A stretch of DNA of 64,000 bases from Flavobacterium aeripolare (GCF_013294025.1 NZ_JABSNL010000014.1:54903-118902); one strand, 5' to 3'. Shown: positions 42,498 to 52,765, counted from the first letter of the stretch. A program made the numbers and translations. The notes: a model not told the origin generated them from the letters alone.

Positions 42498-44058
42498 AAA
42501 TTAATATGTGCTTTAATATTCCGGCTACGTTTAGCCATAGGAAGTTAAAAAAGGACTTTTCTGGGGTTCGCTCTGTTGCTACTTTAGCATTTTTGATTTC
42601 GCCATTAGTGTCGTTTTTTACTACCAGGTTTGCTATGATACTTTTAAACTTGCTTTCCTTTGTACGGTCATTTTTTTGGAATAATTTTACTTTTAAATTA
42701 TGGTATTTTAGTGCAGCATTTTCTGTAGAACTAAAATCGTTTCCATTGATTGTAAAATCTAGATAATCAAATGTTCCTGTTGTTGTTGCGTTTATATAGG
42801 GTTTGGTAAAGCGGGACAAGTCAGCTGTGTTTAAATTAGTGATTTTACCGTGAAATTTGAATCCGTCAGTTTTGTCCATTACATTAAAGGTCCAGTTCAC
42901 TTTAAAAGGAGAGTTATTCATGAACTTACAACTTATGTCAATATTTACATCTTTTAGCTTAGTTTGTTTGTAGCCACTTTGTAAATGTGTTGCGGTTAAA
43001 TTAAACGCGTCAAAAGTGAGCATTCCTGGTCCTTTTGCAAAATTTATTTCTTCTTCATAAACTAATTGTGAGTTGGTTATAGCAAGTGTATCCACCTTCA
43101 TAGGGAATTTTAAATCGCGTAGTAATTTGTTGTACAACGGTTTTTTACTTAAATCATCTGTAGGTAACTTATTGCGATAAATATTCGCCGAGAGTTTATT
43201 TAGGGAGATTTTATTGGCTTCAATAAATGGGATACTATCCTTAAAACCCCAATTTAGATTTTGTATTGCGATAGTGTTCGCTTGTAGTGTAAATAAGTCT
43301 TTTTCTTTTTTTAACTTAGAAACAAATTCTCTACGCGAGTACTCTGGAATTAATTCAAATTTATCAATTTTTAATGCCTTATCGGTGGTTTCTATATGAG
43401 CCATCCCAATATGATAAAAATCGTTGGCGCGGTAGTATATGCTGTCACCACTAAAACTGTATTTGTCATACTGAAAAGGAATTGGTTGAGCTAATGTTTC
43501 TTCGTTAATAATTATTCCACTCACTTCTAAGTGCATATTATTCACATTTAGAATTGGCTTCTTTGTTTTTATGTGGACTATTTTGACCGTTCCTTTATTC
43601 ATTATAATTTTTGAAACTGCAATAATTTGCTGGAATGGAGCAACCACATCCGAACTCAATTTTTTTGAATCCTGGATTCCTTTGTTGTCATCTTTATATA
43701 GCACCACTTCTGGATTGTTGATGGTGATGCTATTGGCTTTGATTTTATTGTTAAATAGAATCTCCCATATTTTAAAATCGCGAATTTCTATTGATTTTAT
43801 ATTTGAATAAATTCCTAATTTACCTTCACTTTTTTTTGTATTCTTTTTGGGAATAACAGCTACTCCTTGTGCAGAAATATTCTTGTCTACCATATCGATA
43901 GTCAAGGTTTGATAAGTAATTGAGTAATCAGTTTTATTTTTATCGGCAATGATTTTAGGGAGTTGCTTGTTTACAAAGTAATTAATAGCCAAGTTAAATG
44001 CTACAACTATTGATAGTACTACTGCGATAGCAATAATGATTTTTTTTGCCTTACTCAT
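42496..44058 (-). CDS. AsmA-like membrane-anchored protein (520 aa)
   Basis: One N-terminal membrane helix (IIIAIAVVLSIVVAFNLAI) followed by a long beta-rich periplasmic domain with repeated strands such as IEIRDFKI and ITINNPEVVLYKDD, the look of AsmA/DUF748 proteins linked to outer-membrane lipid transport. No catalytic motif. The assignment is by overall pattern only. Confidence 0.7.
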   Translation of the reverse strand: MSKAKKIIIAIAVVLSIVVAFNLAINYFVNKQLPKIIADKNKTDYSITYQTLTIDMVDKNISAQGVAVIPKKNTKKSEGKLGIYSNIKSIEIRDFKIWEILFNNKIKANSITINNPEVVLYKDDNKGIQDSKKLSSDVVAPFQQIIAVSKIIMNKGTVKIVHIKTKKPILNVNNMHLEVSGIIINEETLAQPIPFQYDKYSFSGDSIYYRANDFYHIGMAHIETTDKALKIDKFELIPEYSRREFVSKLKKEKDLFTLQANTIAIQNLNWGFKDSIPFIEANKISLNKLSANIYRNKLPTDDLSKKPLYNKLLRDLKFPMKVDTLAITNSQLVYEEEINFAKGPGMLTFDAFNLTATHLQSGYKQTKLKDVNIDISCKFMNNSPFKVNWTFNVMDKTDGFKFHGKITNLNTADLSRFTKPYINATTTGTFDYLDFTINGNDFSSTENAALKYHNLKVKLFQKNDRTKESKFKSIIANLVVKNDTNGEIKNAKVATERTPEKSFFNFLWLNVAGILKHILI

Positions 44059-44252
44059 GTGATTTGTGTTTGGACCATAAAAGTAGTCATCATCAAGGGC
44101 TAAACAGTCATCATATTATAGCTAAGAGTTATAACTTTATGAAATTGAGCATAAAATTATACTGTAATTGTATAATGTTTTGTTGTAACTACATAAGTGT
44201 TATGGTTGCAAATAGTGCGTTATTTGTATCTTACTAAATTTAAAACTAAGTT

Positions 44253-44687
44253 ATGAAAGTATTATATATTGTATTGGTAGCTTTGACTATTGCATCATGT
44301 AGAAATCAAGGAGCAGAAGCCAATATGGAAGATGCAAGACAGGTAAGTATCGATTCTATGAAAACAAAAATCGAGAAAGACCGTATTATTGATTCAGTAC
44401 AAACGGCTGTTGCTCAAGAGCAAGAGGCGAAACAAGTTCAGAAAGAAGTGGTTGTAGTAAATCAGCCAGCTGCAACGACAACCGCTGCGACAACAACTAC
44501 CACTACAACAACTGAGAAAAAAGGATGGAGTAGTACTGCAAAAGGTGCTGTGATTGGTGCTGGTGTAGGTGCTGCGACTGGTGCAATTATCAGTAAGAAG
44601 AAAGGCACAGGAGCAATTATTGGTGGTCTAGCGGGAGCAGGTGTAGGTGCAGGTACTGGAGCTATAATTGACGGTAAAAAGAAATAA
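44253..44687 (+). CDS. Glycine-zipper lipoprotein (144 aa)
   Basis: Signal with lipobox TIASC (Cys16), a charged linker, a Thr-rich stretch at about 72-88 and a C-terminal glycine zipper (KGAVIGAGVGAATGAII, GTGAIIGGLAGAGVGAGTG) as in YMGG/Gly-zipper envelope proteins. Likely in the outer membrane. Function unknown. Confidence 0.83.
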   Translation: MKVLYIVLVALTIASCRNQGAEANMEDARQVSIDSMKTKIEKDRIIDSVQTAVAQEQEAKQVQKEVVVVNQPAATTTAATTTTTTTTEKKGWSSTAKGAVIGAGVGAATGAIISKKKGTGAIIGGLAGAGVGAGTGAIIDGKKK

Positions 44688-44713
44688 TAAACTATAGAGT
44701 TTATATCTAATTA

Positions 44714-44752
44714 AAACGCTTAGAGCTAACTAGTTCTAAGCGTTTTTTTTAT
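44714..44752. terminator. Terminator after the glycine-zipper gene
   Basis: AAAACGCTTAGA with TCTAAGCGTTTT around AGCTAACTAGT-type loop, then T residues. Confidence 0.85.
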
Positions 44753-44758
44753 GCTTTT

Positions 44759-45403
44759 TTATTTTCTTGATTTACTTAAGGTAGTTGGTATTCCTTTTCT
44801 AGCATATTCAAACCGCTCTACAAGTTTAGGAACACAATAGCCGTCCAGTCCATTTATGCTTACTACATTAGCTTGGTCTAGTTGTAGCCATCCATCCGCC
44901 TGAGCTAAATTTTCGTTATAGAATATTTTTTCGATACTTGCTATGATATGGACTGTACCGTTCTCCTTGATGTGGTATTCGTTCACGTATTTGCAATAAA
45001 GCTGCACAGGGCAATTTTTTACAAATGGCGTGATTAGGGAATCTTTAAACTCAAGTTCTAAATTGGTTTTGTCAAATTCTGATTCTTCTGGATTATAGTT
45101 AGCCGAAGTATGGTGGGCATCAGCAATGATTGAAGCGGTTACGTGATTTACGGTAAAATAACCAGTTTCTTTAATATTCTTATAGGTGTCGCGAACCACA
45201 ATTGTAGGACGCATTATAAAGCCCAAAATTGCAGGGTCACTACCTAAGTGTGTAATACTGCTAAAAATAGCGACATTATTTATTCCATCGAGCGATTGCG
45301 TAGCGATAAGATTAGCTGATTTATATCCAGTGCAAGAATTAACTAAGTTCAATCGCTCTACTTTTTCCATTTGTAATAAATCTGCGGTAGTGACTTCTTT
45401 CAT
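44759..45403 (-). CDS. Flavin reductase family protein (FMN-binding split barrel)
   Basis: 214 residues from ATG 45403 (MKEVTTADLL). The SLDGINNVAIFSSITHLGSD segment, split here for length as SLDGINNVAIFS and ITHLGSD, and GYFTVNHV match the flavin reductase/DIM6-NTAB fold that binds FMN. The open frame reaches 45421, but those six codons overlap the promoter, so the shorter start is chosen. Substrate unknown. Confidence 0.83.
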   Translation of the reverse strand: MKEVTTADLLQMEKVERLNLVNSCTGYKSANLIATQSLDGINNVAIFSSITHLGSDPAILGFIMRPTIVVRDTYKNIKETGYFTVNHVTASIIADAHHTSANYNPEESEFDKTNLELEFKDSLITPFVKNCPVQLYCKYVNEYHIKENGTVHIIASIEKIFYNENLAQADGWLQLDQANVVSINGLDGYCVPKLVERFEYARKGIPTTLSKSRK

Positions 45404-45418
45404 GAGTAATATTTTGTA

Positions 45419-45450
45419 CAAATATAGTTTTGTTTAATTAAAAAATCAAA
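45419..45450 (-). promoter_or_regulatory. Promoter of the flavin reductase gene
   Basis: Minus strand: TTTG (45450-45447), 20 bases, TATATTTG (45426-45419). A full consensus match; it fixes the translation start at 45403. Confidence 0.75.
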
Positions 45451-45498
45451 ACTTTAAACAAAAATACTATCGTTAAAGTAAATTGTGATCTAAATCAA

Positions 45499-45528
45499 TT
45501 TGGTATAGACTAAAGTAATTTATATTTG
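45499..45528 (+). promoter_or_regulatory. Promoter of the penicillin acylase family gene
   Basis: TTTG (45499-45502), 18 bases, TATATTTG (45521-45528). It excludes the in-frame TTG at 45526 as a start codon. Confidence 0.75.
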
Positions 45529-45543
45529 TTACTCTTAAACACA

Positions 45544-47937
45544 ATGAATATGAAGGTAGTAAGGAAGTTGGTTTTAATTCTAGTAAGTTTGTTTCTCGTT
45601 TTGGGCGTGTTTTGTGCAGCTTACGCCTATTACCAAAAACCCAAATACGAGGGCGAGATAGCACTTGAAAATGTAAAGGAGCAAACAACAGTGTACTTTG
45701 ATGATTTTGGAATTCCTCATATCTATGCCGCTAATACTAATGACGCTATGATCGCATTAGGTTATGTACATGCACAAGACAGACTGTGGCAAATGGAACT
45801 AATGCGCAGAATTGTTCCTGGTAAATTATCAGCTATTTTTGGTCGTGTGGCGCTTGAAAATGATCGCTTTTTTGTGGGATTAGGTATCGAGGAAGCTTCG
45901 GAAAAGGCTATTGCAGATTTGGATAAAAACAGCCCAAGTTACAAATTAAGTATGGCATATTTAAATGGCATAAATCAGTACATAACAGAAGGGAAAACGC
46001 CGGTTGAGTTCACACTTTTAGGTATTACGCCTGAGAAGTTCACAATTAAAGATATTTATAATGTTTTTGGATACATGGCTTTCAGTTTTGCAATGGCTCA
46101 AAAATCAGATCCTTTAATGACTGACATTCGTAATCAGTATGGTAGTGAATATTTAAAAGATCTGGGTCTTGATGGAATTAGTACTACAGTACAAATACAA
46201 AATACAAATGCATTCAAAGATAAGTATGCTGCTATTTCTAAGTCAGTTGCAGGAATTCTAGATAAATCAGTTGTGCCTCCTTTTATAGGTTCAAATAGTT
46301 GGGTTATAGGTGGAGCAAAAACTAAGAGTGGTAAAGTGATTTTTGCAAATGATCCACATATTGGATTTTCACAGCCGGGAACTTGGTATGAGGCGCACAT
46401 ACAGACTCCAGAATTTGAATTATACGGTTGTTATCTCGCTGGTACACCTTTTCCGCTCCTTGCGCATAATAGGGATTACGCCTATGGATTAACGATGTTT
46501 GAAAATGACGATATTGATTTGTATCAAGAAACAAATAATCCAGAAAACGAAAATCAATACAAAACAGCTACAGGCTTTGCAGAATACCAAGTAAGAGAAA
46601 AGCGTATCGAGGTAAAAGACAGTTCGACAGTTGTATTAAAGGTAAAAGTTAGTCGCCACGGACCTATTATGAATGATATTCTATCAGGATTAAATAGTAA
46701 AAAGCCGGTAGCGATGTCTTGGATTTATACGCAGCAACCCATTCAGATTTTGGATGCTATTTACACAATGTCTCATGCTAAAGATATCGTCGATTTTCAA
46801 CGTGGCGTGTCTTTGATTGCGGCACCAGGACTTAATATTATGTATGGAGACGCCAATGGAAATATTGCTTGGTGGGCTAGTGGTAAGTTGTACAAGCACA
46901 ATAAAGGGGTGAATCCTAACTTTATTCTGGATGGAAGCAGTGGCAAGGATGATATTCAAGAATACTTAGATTATTCTAAAAATCCCAGAGCGATCAATCC
47001 TGAGTGGAATTATGTGTACTCTGCAAACAATCAGCCTGCAGCGGTAGATGGCTATTTATACCCTGGTTACTACCTGCCTGAAGATCGCGCTAAGAGAATA
47101 AAAAGCTTACTAGAAGGCCGTGATTTATGGGATAAGCAGGCGGTTGCAAAAATGATCACTGATAATACTTCGGCAGTAGCTCCCAGTATTGTAGCTAACT
47201 TAATTCATAATTTGGATGTAAATACATTGTCTAAAGAGGAAGGTGATGCTTTAGAATTTTTGAAAACTTGGGATGGTAATAGTGAGGTAGATGCCGTAGC
47301 ACCTACAATTTATAATAAGTGGATTTATTTTTATTTAAAAAATACGTTTGAGGACGAATTAGGCCCCGAAGGCTTTGAGCAATTTTTAAGTACGCACATT
47401 ATGAAAAAAGTGATTGCAACTCAAATTGAGAATGAAAATTCAGTCTGGTGGGATAATATTAATAGTAAGGGTAAAAAAGAAACATGTAACCAAATTGTTT
47501 CTCAGTCGTTTAAACAAGCCATCGCGACCATCGACCAGCAGTTAAGTGGTACTGTGGCATCTTGGAGTTGGGGAAAAGTACATCAAGTTACCTTTGAACA
47601 TCCTTTAGGGAAAGTGAAATTGCTTAGTAAGCTATTTAATGTTGGTCCTATTGCTGTTGCAGGTTCAAACGAAGTGATTAACAATCAGATGTATCACTAT
47701 ACGAGTGATCAAAATTACAAAATTACTGCAGGTCCATCTACCAGAAGAATTGTTGATTTTGGGGATGTAGAAAACAGTTGGAGTATCTTGCCTACTGGCC
47801 AATCTGGAAATCCTTTTAGCAAACATTATGACGACCAAACTACCTTGTACAATCAAGGGAAATTTAGAAAAATGAAAATGAACAAAAAGGAGATAATAGC
47901 TACTAGTTCGAAGTTGGTTTTTAATCCAATAAAATGA
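45544..47937 (+). CDS. Penicillin acylase family N-terminal nucleophile hydrolase
   Basis: 797 residues from ATG 45544, with an N-terminal membrane/signal segment (LVLILVSLFLVLGVFCAAYAYY). DDFGIPHIYA and YVHAQDRLWQMELMRR are family signatures. The autocatalytic site lies at GSNSWVIGG (Ser near residue 246), giving alpha and beta subunits after cleavage. Acts in the periplasm on an amide such as an acylhomoserine lactone or acyl-peptide; the substrate cannot be read from sequence. Confidence 0.92.
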   Translation: MNMKVVRKLVLILVSLFLVLGVFCAAYAYYQKPKYEGEIALENVKEQTTVYFDDFGIPHIYAANTNDAMIALGYVHAQDRLWQMELMRRIVPGKLSAIFGRVALENDRFFVGLGIEEASEKAIADLDKNSPSYKLSMAYLNGINQYITEGKTPVEFTLLGITPEKFTIKDIYNVFGYMAFSFAMAQKSDPLMTDIRNQYGSEYLKDLGLDGISTTVQIQNTNAFKDKYAAISKSVAGILDKSVVPPFIGSNSWVIGGAKTKSGKVIFANDPHIGFSQPGTWYEAHIQTPEFELYGCYLAGTPFPLLAHNRDYAYGLTMFENDDIDLYQETNNPENENQYKTATGFAEYQVREKRIEVKDSSTVVLKVKVSRHGPIMNDILSGLNSKKPVAMSWIYTQQPIQILDAIYTMSHAKDIVDFQRGVSLIAAPGLNIMYGDANGNIAWWASGKLYKHNKGVNPNFILDGSSGKDDIQEYLDYSKNPRAINPEWNYVYSANNQPAAVDGYLYPGYYLPEDRAKRIKSLLEGRDLWDKQAVAKMITDNTSAVAPSIVANLIHNLDVNTLSKEEGDALEFLKTWDGNSEVDAVAPTIYNKWIYFYLKNTFEDELGPEGFEQFLSTHIMKKVIATQIENENSVWWDNINSKGKKETCNQIVSQSFKQAIATIDQQLSGTVASWSWGKVHQVTFEHPLGKVKLLSKLFNVGPIAVAGSNEVINNQMYHYTSDQNYKITAGPSTRRIVDFGDVENSWSILPTGQSGNPFSKHYDDQTTLYNQGKFRKMKMNKKEIIATSSKLVFNPIK

Positions 47938-47984
47938 TTTGGCCACTTGGTTCTATAAAGATTCCTACTCGATTATTGCAGATC

Positions 47985-48079
47985 GCGTGAGGGGTTGTAG
48001 TGTAAATCCTTTTTTGAGGAACGATAAAAAGATTGTAACGGAAGACCCGACCGAAGCCTTTTAAGCGGAGGGCACGCCC
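47985..48079 (-). repeat. Family A variable-stem repeat, copy A5
   Basis: Minus strand: GGGCGTGCCC, GGTCGGGT, CGTTACAATC, stem TTTTT with AAAAA, GGATTTACACTACAACCCC and TCACGC. Same orientation and outer flanks as A4. Confidence 0.68.
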
Positions 48080-48182
48080 AAACTCTCATTTATATGCTGC
48101 TTCTTGAAAATATTCCTTATTTATAATGGCTTCTTTGTAATATATACTTATTTTTACGGACTTATAATTAGATTTATTTTTG

Positions 48183-49520
48183 ATGCAAACTCCACTTAAA
48201 ATTGCTGTTGTAGGTTCGGGATTAGTTGGCTCACTGCTGGCAATTTACCTTAGAAAGGCAGGCCACACGGTTCATATTTATGATCGTAGTCCTGATATTC
48301 GTAAAATCGTATTCTCTGGCCGTTCCATAAACTTGGCTATGTCTAACCGAGGCTGGAAGGCCCTTGATAAAGTAGGTGTGGGTGATGCTGTTAGAGAAAT
48401 CGCGATTCCTATGGATAAACGTGCGATACACTTAGTCGATAAGCTTAACTTTCAAACCTACGGACAAGAAGGGGAAGCAATTTATTCTATTTCAAGAGGA
48501 ATTTTGAATAGAAAGATGATTGATCTAGCTGAAGCTGCAGGAGCCGAATTCTTTTTTGATGAAAAGATTTGGGATGTAACTTTAAAAGAGGCGACTTTAC
48601 ACACTGGGGAAACCGAAAGAGGGGTTTGGGAAGAGAAGCATTACGATATGGTTTTTGGTGCAGATGGTGCTTTTTCTCGAATAAGACACCGCATGCAAAG
48701 ACAAAGTATGTTTAATTATTCTCAGGAATTTTTGAATATAGGATATAAGGAGCTTAATATTCCAGCTAATGCTGATGGAACGCATAAATTAGATAAAAAC
48801 TCTTTTCATATTTGGCCACGAGGCGAATACATGTTAATTGCACTCCCTAATCTTGATGGAAGTTTTACTTGTACGTTGTTTATGCCATTTGAGGGTGAAA
48901 ATTCTTTTGACTCTTTGAAAGATGTAAGTGATGTGACTGCTTTTTTTGAAAAAAACTTCCCTGATTCAATTGATGTAATTCCTATGTTAGCAGAAGATTT
49001 TTTTAAGAATCCTACGAGTACACTTGTTACTATGAAATGTTTTCCATGGACTTATGATGATAAAGTTGCTTTAATAGGGGATGCTTGTCACGCAATTGTA
49101 CCTTTCTATGGACAAGGAATGAATGCTGGTTTTGAAGATATTTCTGTGCTTTATGAGATGATCGAAAAATATGGTGATGACTGGAAAAAGATTTTCTCAG
49201 AGTATCAAGATTCTCGCAAACCTAATGCAGATGCTATTGCTGAGTTGTCCTATCGAAATTTTATGGAGATGAGTAGTAAGACAGCTGACGATAAATTCTT
49301 GCTACAAAAGAAAATTGAGAAATTATTTTCTGAGAGGCATCCTGAAAAATGGATACCGCTGTATAGTAGAGTAACTTTTAGTGATCGTCCTTATTCTGAA
49401 GCACTTGCAATAGGCGACTTGCAAAACGAAATAATGCAGAAGGTGCTTAAAACTGAAAATATTGAAAACATTTGGGACAGTAAAGAAGTCGAAGACAAAA
49501 TTATCGAACTCTTAGGGTAG
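48183..49520 (+). CDS. kmo: Kynurenine 3-monooxygenase
   Basis: FAD enzyme hydroxylating kynurenine with NADPH and oxygen. About 445 residues: FAD motif VVGSGLVGSLLAIYLRKAGH at the start, SGRSINLAMSNRG (typical of KMO), and GDACHAIVPFYGQGMNAGFED. ATG 48183 is chosen; the preceding TTG codon adds one residue. It complements kynU at 41180, although five unrelated genes lie between them. Confidence 0.95.
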   Translation: MQTPLKIAVVGSGLVGSLLAIYLRKAGHTVHIYDRSPDIRKIVFSGRSINLAMSNRGWKALDKVGVGDAVREIAIPMDKRAIHLVDKLNFQTYGQEGEAIYSISRGILNRKMIDLAEAAGAEFFFDEKIWDVTLKEATLHTGETERGVWEEKHYDMVFGADGAFSRIRHRMQRQSMFNYSQEFLNIGYKELNIPANADGTHKLDKNSFHIWPRGEYMLIALPNLDGSFTCTLFMPFEGENSFDSLKDVSDVTAFFEKNFPDSIDVIPMLAEDFFKNPTSTLVTMKCFPWTYDDKVALIGDACHAIVPFYGQGMNAGFEDISVLYEMIEKYGDDWKKIFSEYQDSRKPNADAIAELSYRNFMEMSSKTADDKFLLQKKIEKLFSERHPEKWIPLYSRVTFSDRPYSEALAIGDLQNEIMQKVLKTENIENIWDSKEVEDKIIELLG

Positions 49521-49544
49521 CTTTGTCTTACTATAATTAAAATA

Positions 49545-49584
49545 AAAAAAACCAACATGCTATTTAAGTATGTTGGTTTTTTTA
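49545..49584. terminator. Bidirectional terminator between kmo and the cupin gene
   Basis: AAAAAACCAACAT with TATGTTGGTTTTTT, A-rich before and T-rich after. Confidence 0.88.
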
Positions 49585-49599
49585 TTTTCGAACAAAATA

Positions 49600-49959
49600 T
49601 TACTCACGATTTACCTTTGTGAAATCAAAAGCAGGGGTGCAAATGGCAATATATTCGCAACTCTCTTCAAACGGATTTGAATATTGAACTCGAGTATTTT
49701 TCTCAATTTTGATTGATTGACCAGCTTTTAAAATAATGGTTTCACCTTCGATTATAAATTGTTTCTTTCCTTTGATGATATAGGTGTATTCATCAAATTC
49801 AGGAGTTTGATATGGTTCAGACCAGTTAGGAGGTGCAACCATGTGAGCGATTGATATTTCAGGATTGTTAGTCGAAGCTAAGCCGTGATGTTCTTCAATC
49901 AGTTTTCCATCAGTGGTAGGAACAACAAACGGATTGTTTTGAATTAAATATTTTTTCAT
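49600..49959 (-). CDS. Cupin domain protein (119 aa)
   Basis: A single small beta-barrel with the cupin pattern EFDEYTYIIKGKKQFIIEGE then LKAGQSIKI. The first-motif histidines are replaced (EFDEYTY), so metal binding may differ or be lost. It lies next to kmo, but is too short and lacks the motif for 3-hydroxyanthranilate dioxygenase. Function unknown. Confidence 0.83.
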   Translation of the reverse strand: MKKYLIQNNPFVVPTTDGKLIEEHHGLASTNNPEISIAHMVAPPNWSEPYQTPEFDEYTYIIKGKKQFIIEGETIILKAGQSIKIEKNTRVQYSNPFEESCEYIAICTPAFDFTKVNRE

Positions 49960-49987
49960 GTCGCGTCTTTAAATAGTAATTCTAGCG

Positions 49988-51553
49988 TTATTTCTTAAAA
50001 ATCTTAGTAAGTACACCAAAAACGCCTCGTATAAATGTAGCACTCGTAAGTACTTTTATAACAGATTTACTAACATCGCTTGAAGCGGTGGTCGTTCTAG
50101 AAGTTGTTTTTCGAGTGGTTTTACTAGCTTCTTTTTCATCTGCGGCTTTTTGCTCAGCGATTGCTTCCTCTTTTTCAATAACGGCAATCTTTTTATTAAG
50201 CATTTCGTAAGCGCTTTCGCGATCGATTAGTTCGCTGTATTTTTTTACTAATCTTGACTTATTATTAATGTCGTGAATTTCGCTATCAGATAATATGTCC
50301 ATTCTACTCATAGGCGCTCGCAGCATTGTGGCGACTAATGGCGTTGGGATTCCCTTTTCGTTTAAGGCGGTCACTAGTGCTTCTCCTATACCTAAGCTAG
50401 TAAGTACTTCGCTTGTATTATAATAATCAGAAGTAGGGTAGTTGTCAGCAGTTTGTTTAATAGACTTTCTATCATTGGCCGTAAAAGCTCTTAAAGCATG
50501 CTGAATTTTTAAACCTAGCTGTGCGAGTACTCCACTAGGAACGTCCATAGGGTTTTGTGTTACAAAATAGATACCAATTCCCTTAGATCTAATTAACTTA
50601 ACTATAGATTCAATTTGTTCTAATAATGCCTTACTCGCTTCGTTAAAGATCAAGTGGGCTTCATCTATGAAAATTACTAATTCTGGTTTTTCAGAATCAC
50701 CTTTTTCGGGCATTTGCTGGTAAATCTCTGCAAGGAGACTTAACATAAATGTAGAAAAAAGCTTCGGTTTATCCTGAATGTCTGTTAACCTCATAATGTT
50801 GATATACCCCTTTCCATTCTCATCTATTCGCATCAGATCATCGATGTCAAAAGACATTTCTCCAAAAAAGAGATCACCACCTTGTTGTTCAAGTTCGATA
50901 ATCTTACGCAATATTGTTCCAGTGGTCGATGTTGAAATTTTACCATAATGTTTGGTAATTTCTTCTTTACCTTCTTCGGTAATATAATTGATGACCTTTT
51001 TAATATCTTTTAAATCTAGTAAGGGCATTTTGTTATCGTCACAATATTTAAAAATAATGGATATTACTCCTGATTGTGTATCGTTTAAGTCTAAGATTCT
51101 AGAAAAAAGCACGGGGCCAAACTCAGAGACAGTTGCGCGAAGGCGTACACCATTTTGCTCGCTTATTGTCAAAAGTTCTACCGGGAATTTACTCGTTTTA
51201 TAGGGCAATCCTATTTTAGCATGGCGTTCTGTAATAAAAGCTTTTTCCTCGCCTTCGGCAGCGATACCACTAAAGTCACCTTTGATGTCCATCATTAAAA
51301 CGGGGATACCAAAAGAAGAGAGCTGTTCAGAGAAAACTTGAATCGTTTTAGTTTTACCAGTTCCAGTTGCTCCTGCAATTAAGCCGTGACGGTTTAAAGT
51401 CTTCAAGGGAATCTTCACAAAAGTGTCTGAAATTGCTTCTCCATTTAAGATAGGTCCACCTAGTATAAGGCTTTCTCCTTTAGATGAATAGCCTTTATTT
51501 ATTAGTTCTATAAAATCTTCTTTACTTTGCATAATAAGGGTTGTGTTGTTCAA
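49988..51553 (-). CDS. HerA-like (DUF853) ATPase
   Basis: 521 residues with Walker A GATGTGKTKT (near 40), Walker B LVIFIDEAHLIF (near 290) and the QNPMDVP sensor region of HerA/YjgR-type hexameric motor ATPases. The C-terminus has a Lys/Thr-rich tail (KTTRKTTSRTTTAS). ATG 51553 and ATG 51532 (MQSKEDFIEL) are both possible. Role likely in DNA metabolism; partner NurA is not seen. Confidence 0.87.
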   Translation of the reverse strand: MNNTTLIMQSKEDFIELINKGYSSKGESLILGGPILNGEAISDTFVKIPLKTLNRHGLIAGATGTGKTKTIQVFSEQLSSFGIPVLMMDIKGDFSGIAAEGEEKAFITERHAKIGLPYKTSKFPVELLTISEQNGVRLRATVSEFGPVLFSRILDLNDTQSGVISIIFKYCDDNKMPLLDLKDIKKVINYITEEGKEEITKHYGKISTSTTGTILRKIIELEQQGGDLFFGEMSFDIDDLMRIDENGKGYINIMRLTDIQDKPKLFSTFMLSLLAEIYQQMPEKGDSEKPELVIFIDEAHLIFNEASKALLEQIESIVKLIRSKGIGIYFVTQNPMDVPSGVLAQLGLKIQHALRAFTANDRKSIKQTADNYPTSDYYNTSEVLTSLGIGEALVTALNEKGIPTPLVATMLRAPMSRMDILSDSEIHDINNKSRLVKKYSELIDRESAYEMLNKKIAVIEKEEAIAEQKAADEKEASKTTRKTTSRTTTASSDVSKSVIKVLTSATFIRGVFGVLTKIFKK

Positions 51554-51837
51554 GTTGCAATATATTATTATTTTTCTAATTGAGATTATTTTAATGTTAA
51601 GTGTAAATTAAATCGCTATTTGCTGACAATAATTCAAAATTTTAAAATTAACTTTTATTGAGGAATCTTTAGTTATTCTGTCAATTTATTCCTAAATTAT
51701 TGCTTTATTTTTTTAAAAAACCCTCTTTTAGCTACTGATATTACTGATAATTCAATTATTAATTTCTGATATTTAATTTTTAACTAAAATTAATTCGAAT
51801 AAAATTAAAAAAAGTTTTTTTATTTCAACTAAACATA

Positions 51838-51845
51838 TAAATTTG
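51838..51845 (+). promoter_or_regulatory. -7 element of the ExbB/TonB operon
   Basis: TAAATTTG matches TAnnTTTG, 60 bases before the exbB ATG. The rest of the 350-base gap from 51554 is very AT-rich and shows no gene. Confidence 0.5.
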
Positions 51846-51905
51846 CGGGACTACAAGTTTATTATAACTAAAATAAATTATTTAAAACTATTAAAATTTA
51901 AGAAA

Positions 51906-52724
51906 ATGGCAAACGTTAAAAAGGAAAGCACTTCAAACGGTGGAGGAATGGTTTCAGGAATGATTATTGTTGCGTGTATTATTGTTGGTGTATTGATTTG
52001 GAAATTCATCATGGGTAATCCATCGAATTTTGAAGGAGGAAATGTTGAGACAGGACACCCATTAAACACTTTAGGTCAAGTTTACCATGGTGGAGCGATT
52101 GTACCAATATTATTAGGAATGTTATTAATGGTATTAGTTTTCTCTATCGAAAGATATGCAGTTATTTCTAAAGCTGCAGGAAAAGGAAAATTAGATACTT
52201 TTATGACAAAAGTACAAGCAGATATTAAAGGTGGAAACATTGAAGAAGCTATCGCTGCTTGTGACAAACAACAAGGTTCAGTTGCAAATGCAATTAAATC
52301 AGCGTTAATTAAATATCAAGACGTTAAGAAAGAAGGATTCAACAGTGAAGAAGCTTCTGAAACAATACACAAAGAGATCGAAGAAGCTACTTCTTTAGAG
52401 ATGCCAATGTTACAAAAGAACATGACTATTATCTCTTCTCTAGTATCATTAGGGACACTTATTGGTTTATTAGGAACGGTATCAGGTATGATTAAAGCGT
52501 TTGGTGCTTTGGCTTCTGCTGGAACTCCTGACCAAGCTGCGCTTGCAAGTGGTATTTCTGAGGCACTTATTAATACTGCAACTGGTATTGGTACTTCTGC
52601 TGTAGCGATTATCTCTTACAACTTCTTTACATCTAAAATTGATGATTTAACTTACTCAATTGATGAGGCTGCTGTATCTATTGTAAATACTTACAGAAGA
52701 TTCAGAGGAAGTTTGAAGCAATAA
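51906..52724 (+). CDS. exbB: MotA/TolQ/ExbB proton channel protein
   Basis: Proton channel of the TonB energy-transducing complex in the inner membrane. 272 residues, with an N-terminal helix, a second at IVPILLGMLLMVLVFSIERY and the paired C-terminal helices LVSLGTLIGLLGTVSGMIKAF and ALINTATGIGTSAVAIISYN. ATG 51906 (MANVKK) is chosen because the open frame before it has no ATG and overlaps the promoter. First of a seven-gene operon. Confidence 0.92.
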   Translation: MANVKKESTSNGGGMVSGMIIVACIIVGVLIWKFIMGNPSNFEGGNVETGHPLNTLGQVYHGGAIVPILLGMLLMVLVFSIERYAVISKAAGKGKLDTFMTKVQADIKGGNIEEAIAACDKQQGSVANAIKSALIKYQDVKKEGFNSEEASETIHKEIEEATSLEMPMLQKNMTIISSLVSLGTLIGLLGTVSGMIKAFGALASAGTPDQAALASGISEALINTATGIGTSAVAIISYNFFTSKIDDLTYSIDEAAVSIVNTYRRFRGSLKQ

Positions 52725-52765
52725 TTATATTGATATTTATTTATATCAATTAAAAAACAAAAAGA

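Noticed and set aside
44046..44237. 63-codon frame between the AsmA-like gene and the glycine-zipper gene
   Set aside because: Overlaps the promoter region of both genes, has an unusual Cys/His-rich composition without a pattern, and no translation signal.
49600..49959. Cupin as 3-hydroxyanthranilate dioxygenase of the kynurenine pathway
   Set aside because: Too short and without the metal-binding histidines of that enzyme, although it lies next to kmo.
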